Shown here: one piece after another, positions 60,489 through 64,000 of the stretch
Position numbering within the stretch: the first letter of the stretch is position 1
Layout of the letters: the number at the start of each line of letters is the position of its first letter
Assembly (NCBI GenBank): GCA_000169075.1
Contig: AAVT01000006.1
Coordinates: 2,501-66,500 of the forward strand
DNA from: a marine gamma proteobacterium HTCC2143
GTDB lineage: Bacteria > Pseudomonadota > Gammaproteobacteria > Pseudomonadales > Dasaniaceae
Length of the DNA: 64,000 nt
Direction: 5' to 3'
Program-made: the position numbers and the translations under genes
Notes under the pieces: generated by a model
Seen by the model: the letters and a program-made list of their open reading frames with translations, nothing else
The model's database searches: none
What the model was told of the DNA's origin: nothing

Positions 60489-60893
60489 ATGCATAAACCA
60501 AATAAAGAGCGTGTGCGCGATTTTTTTGCTGCGGCTGCGTCAGCTAATGATGACGCGATGTTGGCCATTCTCCATCCAAATCTGAGGGTTATTGAAGCAG
60601 AATCACTGCCCTACGGTGGCGTGGTAGAAGGACGAAGCAACTTTAAGGAATTTACCAAAAGAGTCTTTAAAACCTGGAAAAATACCCGTGTCATCACCGA
60701 AGAATTGATCGAGGATGGCAATAAAGTGGTGGTGCTCGCAACTATGTCGGGCGAGAGCAAAACCTCGCAGACTCAATTTACCATGTCGATTGCAGAAATC
60801 TGGTCATTCGATAATGATGGTTTGGTAACCGAGATTAAGCCTTTCTATTTTGATACCAAAAAGCTGATAGACATTTATAACGGAGACCTTTAG
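60489..60893 (+). CDS. NTF2/SnoaL-like protein
   Basis: A 134-residue NTF2-fold protein of the SnoaL type. RVRDFFAAAASANDDAMLAI is the helix lining the cavity, then HPNLRVIEAESLPYGGVVEG, FTKRVFKTWKNTRVI, FTMSIAEIWSFDNDGLVTEI and the closing FDTKKL. Its cavity probably binds a hydrophobic intermediate. It could act as a hydratase, isomerase or cyclase on the acyl-CoA made upstream, but no catalytic residue can be assigned. It is unlike the longer NTF2-like protein at 47585 in sequence. Confidence 0.87.
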   Translation: MHKPNKERVRDFFAAAASANDDAMLAILHPNLRVIEAESLPYGGVVEGRSNFKEFTKRVFKTWKNTRVITEELIEDGNKVVVLATMSGESKTSQTQFTMSIAEIWSFDNDGLVTEIKPFYFDTKKLIDIYNGDL

Positions 60894-61470
60894 CGCTTTT
60901 CCCTGTTGATAAAGACCGCTTTTGCTTTATTTAAGCTGCCCTTGATTTTTTTGGTCGACCTAGGAAAGCTAAAATGCTCTGCACAAACGGACAACATAGA
61001 TTCCCTCGTGTAACGAATGGACATGTCTTTTTACTATTGCTGCCCCGCTATGTCCCGGTTTCTTTTTCATGGTGCATGTTATGGCACTGGCAATGACTCA
61101 TCGGATCGCTAGTTCTTGCCGCGTTATTGGGCCAACTGTTAAGTACGCTGTTTGATCTTGATGTCTTTTCCCCCCAGCGCTGATTATTTTCATGTTTTTA
61201 ATCCTTAAGCGTTCACCCGTAATCGTTGATCGTTCATTCTTACTTGCCCTTTTTTTTATTTGCAGCGCTGAGTTGGCTTTGTCATGCCATGGTCGTATGA
61301 CGTGAGGCATATATAATGCCGATGGTGATATCTGTGGGAGTAGACCTGAGCGCCATAAGTCCATCGGTTATTGATTTAACGAATTTCTGTTCTATGATCA
61401 ATGATAGGAGTTAAAACTAGGGACAAGTGACGCAATCAGCTGGTCATGACTTAAACGAATGGGACGTCAG
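60894..61470. other. Gene-free stretch at the right end of the catabolic cluster
   Basis: About 580 bases. The T-rich start may carry weak termination signals, but no clean hairpin is seen. A minus-strand 88-codon frame (61098-61364) has no ribosome-binding site or recognisable content and is left out. Confidence 0.45.
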
Positions 61471-61713
61471 ATGATCAAATACGCGAACTATGAAAATTTC
61501 ACCTTAACGATAGACGCTCACCGAGTTGCCAATACTTTAGCCACAGATGTTGGCGTTATCATTCGTGCTTTTGATGAAAGTTCGGATGTGACATTGAGCG
61601 CCGGTCTTGATTTTTCGGAGTCTGCCGGCGAGATACGCTATCTGAGTATGCAGCTTGGTAAGCCCCTATATAGTCTCGGCGAGCGTCTTGGGCGATTTAT
61701 TAATCCTCGCTAG
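61471..61713 (+). CDS. Small protein of unrecognised family, paralogue of the gene at 47095
   Basis: An 80-residue protein with 25 of its first 46 residues identical to the product of 47095-47334 (KYANYENFTLTIDAHR, ATDVGVIIRAF, VTLSAGL). The C-terminal part (YLSMQLGKPLYSLGERLGRF) diverges. I chose the ATG at 61471, the position equivalent to the start of the twin; the ATG at 61459 would add four residues. It is soluble by composition, with acidic and aliphatic residues. I do not know the family. It lies 577 bases right of the catabolic cluster. Confidence 0.7.
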   Translation: MIKYANYENFTLTIDAHRVANTLATDVGVIIRAFDESSDVTLSAGLDFSESAGEIRYLSMQLGKPLYSLGERLGRFINPR

Positions 61714-62000
61714 ATAGTAACGCTTGACGATAAAATGCTTACCCAGATCGAAACCAAACCACGTATTCGTACTTGTTGATCTTCGCTAGTCATACGTTTT
61801 ACAAACGAATGCTGGTACGCCGCGATAGGCAATCCATTCATCATTGAGCAAATGTTGCATAGGCGATGGATTCGCATAGAACATACCCAAAATTGCATTT
61901 CGCAAGAAATAACCTGACCTTTGACAAAGATCAAAGATAGAAAAGAGCATGGTGCGTAGAGTACAGTTTTACACTATCAACCCTGCAAGGATGCCATTCG

Positions 62001-62198
62001 ATGTCGTTAATTGATCCTATCCAACACCTTTCTCTCGAAGTACCGCAGTGGTCTTTGGAAGAATTAATGCTGTTTCTGTCAAAGCTACCTGAGCATATGC
62101 AGTCATTAGATTACCAAATGAATGAAAATACCCCTGATTCAGAACAAGATCTTATAGATGCCGCCATTGCATCGGTGATCATGAAGGCGAAAGGCTAG
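62001..62198 (+). CDS. Small acidic protein, function unknown
   Basis: A 65-residue protein I do not recognise. It is acidic and mostly helical by pattern (WSLEELMLFLSKLPEHMQSL, then DSEQDLIDAAIASVIMKAKG). It has no membrane span. AAGGAT lies about seven bases before the ATG, which supports expression. It stands alone between the small paralogue at 61471 and the antiporter. Confidence 0.55.
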   Translation: MSLIDPIQHLSLEVPQWSLEELMLFLSKLPEHMQSLDYQMNENTPDSEQDLIDAAIASVIMKAKG

Positions 62199-62234
62199 AG
62201 ACAGAATAATCCTTTCGAAATGCCCCAAGAGGGG

Positions 62235-62483
62235 TCAATGAGCAGTGGCTGCTGCCGCCGAAAACGGCAATCGATCAAAGCTGGCTGGGCAGTCGTAGTG
62301 ACTGTTGGGATGCGGCTCAACCCATTTTTCTACGTTGCGCAGAATCATAATCAGAGCCTGCAACTGCTCAATCTGAGTTTGTCTCTCTCGCCCTATAACC
62401 AGTACTTGAGGCTTTTTTGTTGATCTATCATAGTGATAGGTTACTGCTAATTCGTTAGTGGCGGTATAGCTGAATATCACCAT
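62235..62483 (-). CDS. Possible small hypothetical protein
   Basis: An 82-codon minus-strand frame with protein-like composition. It has alternating hydrophobic strands (VIFSYTATNELAVTYHYD, PQVLVIGRERQ) and a helix (QIEQLQALIMILRNVEKWV), ending in an Ala-rich tail. There is no clear ribosome-binding site, and plus-strand frames overlap it. It could be real or chance. Confidence 0.35.
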   Translation of the reverse strand: MVIFSYTATNELAVTYHYDRSTKKPQVLVIGRERQTQIEQLQALIMILRNVEKWVEPHPNSHYDCPASFDRLPFSAAAATAH

Positions 62484-62827
62484 AGAGCGTCTACCGTTAT
62501 CATGGTTTTTTAATAATAAAGCTCACAGATCAATCATTCGGGTGTAAAGCCCATATGCGCTAAATTATCGCGTATCTGAATACTTAGTTGTGCCGGTTCC
62601 TTGGTAATCGTTGTGATAAAAGTAACGGCCCCGCAACTTAGCGATTTTTTCCCCGCATGGGAATATTTTTAAGGTTTGATTTCAGCGAAATTAAAGAACT
62701 TTAAATAGGGTCAAGTTGACTCAGCAATATCATGGGTAAATGCAATTCATGAAATTTAGACCACCATCGTCCAGAAAACCCAGCGTAGCAACTTCAGCTG
62801 TCGGCTATCTTATTACTAGTCAATAAT
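62484..62827. other. Gap upstream of the antiporter gene
   Basis: About 340 AT-rich bases with no gene assigned. On the minus strand a frame near 62530-62660 reads SCGAVTFITTITKEPAQLSI but has no start codon, so at most it is a remnant. No clear promoter for the antiporter could be fixed. Confidence 0.4.
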
Positions 62828-64000
62828 ATGAATATTTCAGCGACTCTACAGCCTGACTATGTTTTTCTACTAACCATTGGTAGCGTTCTGATCAGTGGAA
62901 TATTAATATCAGCGCTTGGCCGAAATACCTTCCTGCCGCGGGTATCGCTTTTATTGCTATTTGGCGTGATTATCGGTCGGGGTGGGCTTGATCTTATCCC
63001 CGTCATATTTTCAAATCAATTTGAAATTATTAGTGAAATAGCTTTGCTGATGGTTGGTTTTTTGTTGGGTGGTAAATTAACGGTAAGTTCATTGGAGCAT
63101 TACTGGAGAGACACGTTATGGATTTCAATAGCTGCAGCAGTTTTTACCGCGCTCATCGTTACCTCAGCTCTTATGGTTTTTGGCGTACCCTTTGAACTAT
63201 CAATAATTCTCGGCTGCCTTTCATCAGCTACTGACCCTGCAGCCATTTTAGATGTGACACAAGAATCTAACTATACGAAGTCGTTTAAAAATTTACTACT
63301 ATCTATTGTCTCGTTCGATGATGCTTGGGCATTACTGTTATTTGGACTCGGAGTCGCCGTTGTATCATCTCTGAGTATTGTAGGCGCAGAGTATTCAGCA
63401 CTGCTAATAGTTGCTAAAGATATCGGCGGGGCAATATTGATTGGTTTAATTATTGGGTTTCCTGCTGCTTTTCTAACGGGTCGAGTGAAGCCTGGTCAAC
63501 CCATTTTATCAGAAGCGTTGGGTGCTGTTTTTGTCTGCGGAGGATTAGCTCTATGGCTAGGCGTTTCTTTTTTAATTGCAGCTATGGTGCTGGGAGCTGT
63601 TGTTGGGAATTTTGCTAAGCATCACGAACAGCCCCTACATGCGGTTGAGGGTATTGAATGGCCATTTATGGTAATATTTTTTGTGTTGGCAGGTGCAAAC
63701 CTTGAACTAAATACGATGGGCTCGGTCGGTCTCATCTGTGCCGTATATATCCCATTTCGAATAATTGGAAAAATTGTTGGCGCTAGTATTGGTAGTCGGT
63801 TTAGTCATGCTGACAGGCAAACCAGGCAGTGGATGGGGGTTGCTTTATTACCACAAGCAGGAGTGGCTATCGGGATGGCGCTGGTAGCATCAAGCTTCAT
63901 TCCTGAATATCACCAAATGCTACTGTCAGTGGCGGTTGTTTCAACGGTTTTTTTTGAAATAATTGGACCTATTTTTACGCGTTTTGCGCTGCAGCATGTG
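62828..64000 (+). CDS. Cation/proton antiporter (CPA family), cut by the window end
   Basis: An open frame of 391 codons from an ATG at 62828 that runs off the right edge. It encodes a polytopic membrane protein with alternating hydrophobic spans. SATDPAAILDV and VSFDDAWALLLFGL match the crossed-helix and paired-Asp ion site of sodium/potassium-proton antiporters, and LLPQAGVAIGMALVAS lies near the visible end. The C-terminal part, including any regulatory domain, lies outside. No strong ribosome-binding site is seen, so a start a few codons away is possible. It probably serves ion and pH homeostasis. Confidence 0.85.
   Translation, partial: MNISATLQPDYVFLLTIGSVLISGILISALGRNTFLPRVSLLLLFGVIIGRGGLDLIPVIFSNQFEIISEIALLMVGFLLGGKLTVSSLEHYWRDTLWISIAAAVFTALIVTSALMVFGVPFELSIILGCLSSATDPAAILDVTQESNYTKSFKNLLLSIVSFDDAWALLLFGLGVAVVSSLSIVGAEYSALLIVAKDIGGAILIGLIIGFPAAFLTGRVKPGQPILSEALGAVFVCGGLALWLGVSFLIAAMVLGAVVGNFAKHHEQPLHAVEGIEWPFMVIFFVLAGANLELNTMGSVGLICAVYIPFRIIGKIVGASIGSRFSHADRQTRQWMGVALLPQAGVAIGMALVASSFIPEYHQMLLSVAVVSTVFFEIIGPIFTRFALQHV

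Noticed and set aside
61098..61364. 88-codon minus frame right of the catabolic cluster
   Set aside because: No ribosome-binding site, no domain, no neighbour support.
62530..62660. Minus-strand protein-like frame before the antiporter
   Set aside because: No start codon, and another frame over the same bases looks equally protein-like, so no call can be made.

Overview
The window is a contiguous chromosomal piece of a gammaproteobacterium. Gene order (rRNA operon end, purN-purM, hda, dapE-dapD-nth-dapC-glnD-map, rpsB-tsf-pyrH-frr-uppS-cdsA-dxr-rseP-bamA-skp-lpxD-fabZ-lpxA-lpxB-rnhB-dnaE, tilS, gltX, fimV) is the one shared by Pseudomonas and the marine Cellvibrionales/Spongiibacteraceae group. 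The catabolic genes on the right (TonB-dependent receptor, Spinster-type MFS, acyl-CoA dehydrogenase, NTF2-like proteins) fit a marine, Spongiibacteraceae-like heterotroph. That placement is inference from gene order and content, not from a database search.

Layout. 1-2.86 kb: 3' part of a 23S rRNA, then 5S rRNA and a terminator. 3.0-9.8 kb: purine genes (purM, purN) with a DUF3108 protein on the minus strand; DUF2066, PerM-type permease, hda and an OmpA/TSP3 outer-membrane protein on the plus strand. 9.8-18.4 kb: a minus-strand block of lysine/peptidoglycan-precursor genes (dapE, dapD, dapC), an ArsC-like reductase, nth, glnD and map. 18.8-40.8 kb: a long plus-strand block running from translation (rpsB, tsf, frr) through undecaprenyl, phospholipid and isoprenoid synthesis, outer-membrane assembly (rseP, bamA, skp) and lipid A synthesis (lpxD, fabZ, lpxA, lpxB) to rnhB, dnaE, tilS and gltX. 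accA is missing from its usual place between dnaE and tilS. 40.9-42.85 kb: a short FimV-like protein and tRNA-Ala(GGC) with a near-consensus promoter and a terminator.

Right of the tRNA the character changes to accessory DNA: long gene-poor gaps and decayed genes. These include a secreted repeat-like protein with two in-frame stops, the C-terminal remnant of a probable flavin oxidoreductase, and an MFS gene whose start codon appears to be ATC. From 47.6 to 60.9 kb there is a compact catabolic cluster: two acyl-CoA ligases, a TetR regulator, a Spinster-like MFS, an SDR, an FMN-binding-fold protein, a TonB-dependent receptor, an acyl-CoA dehydrogenase and two NTF2/SnoaL-fold proteins. It looks like an uptake, CoA-activation and oxidation pathway for a hydrophobic carboxylic acid of unknown identity.

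Two observations make this cluster worth attention. A 39-bp conserved promoter segment with an embedded palindrome (TTTAGTCAGACTAAA) lies upstream of both the first acyl-CoA ligase and the TonB receptor, and probably marks a TetR-controlled regulon. In addition, two paralogous, unrecognised proteins of about 80 residues sit immediately outside the two ends of the cluster. The window closes inside a cation/proton antiporter gene.
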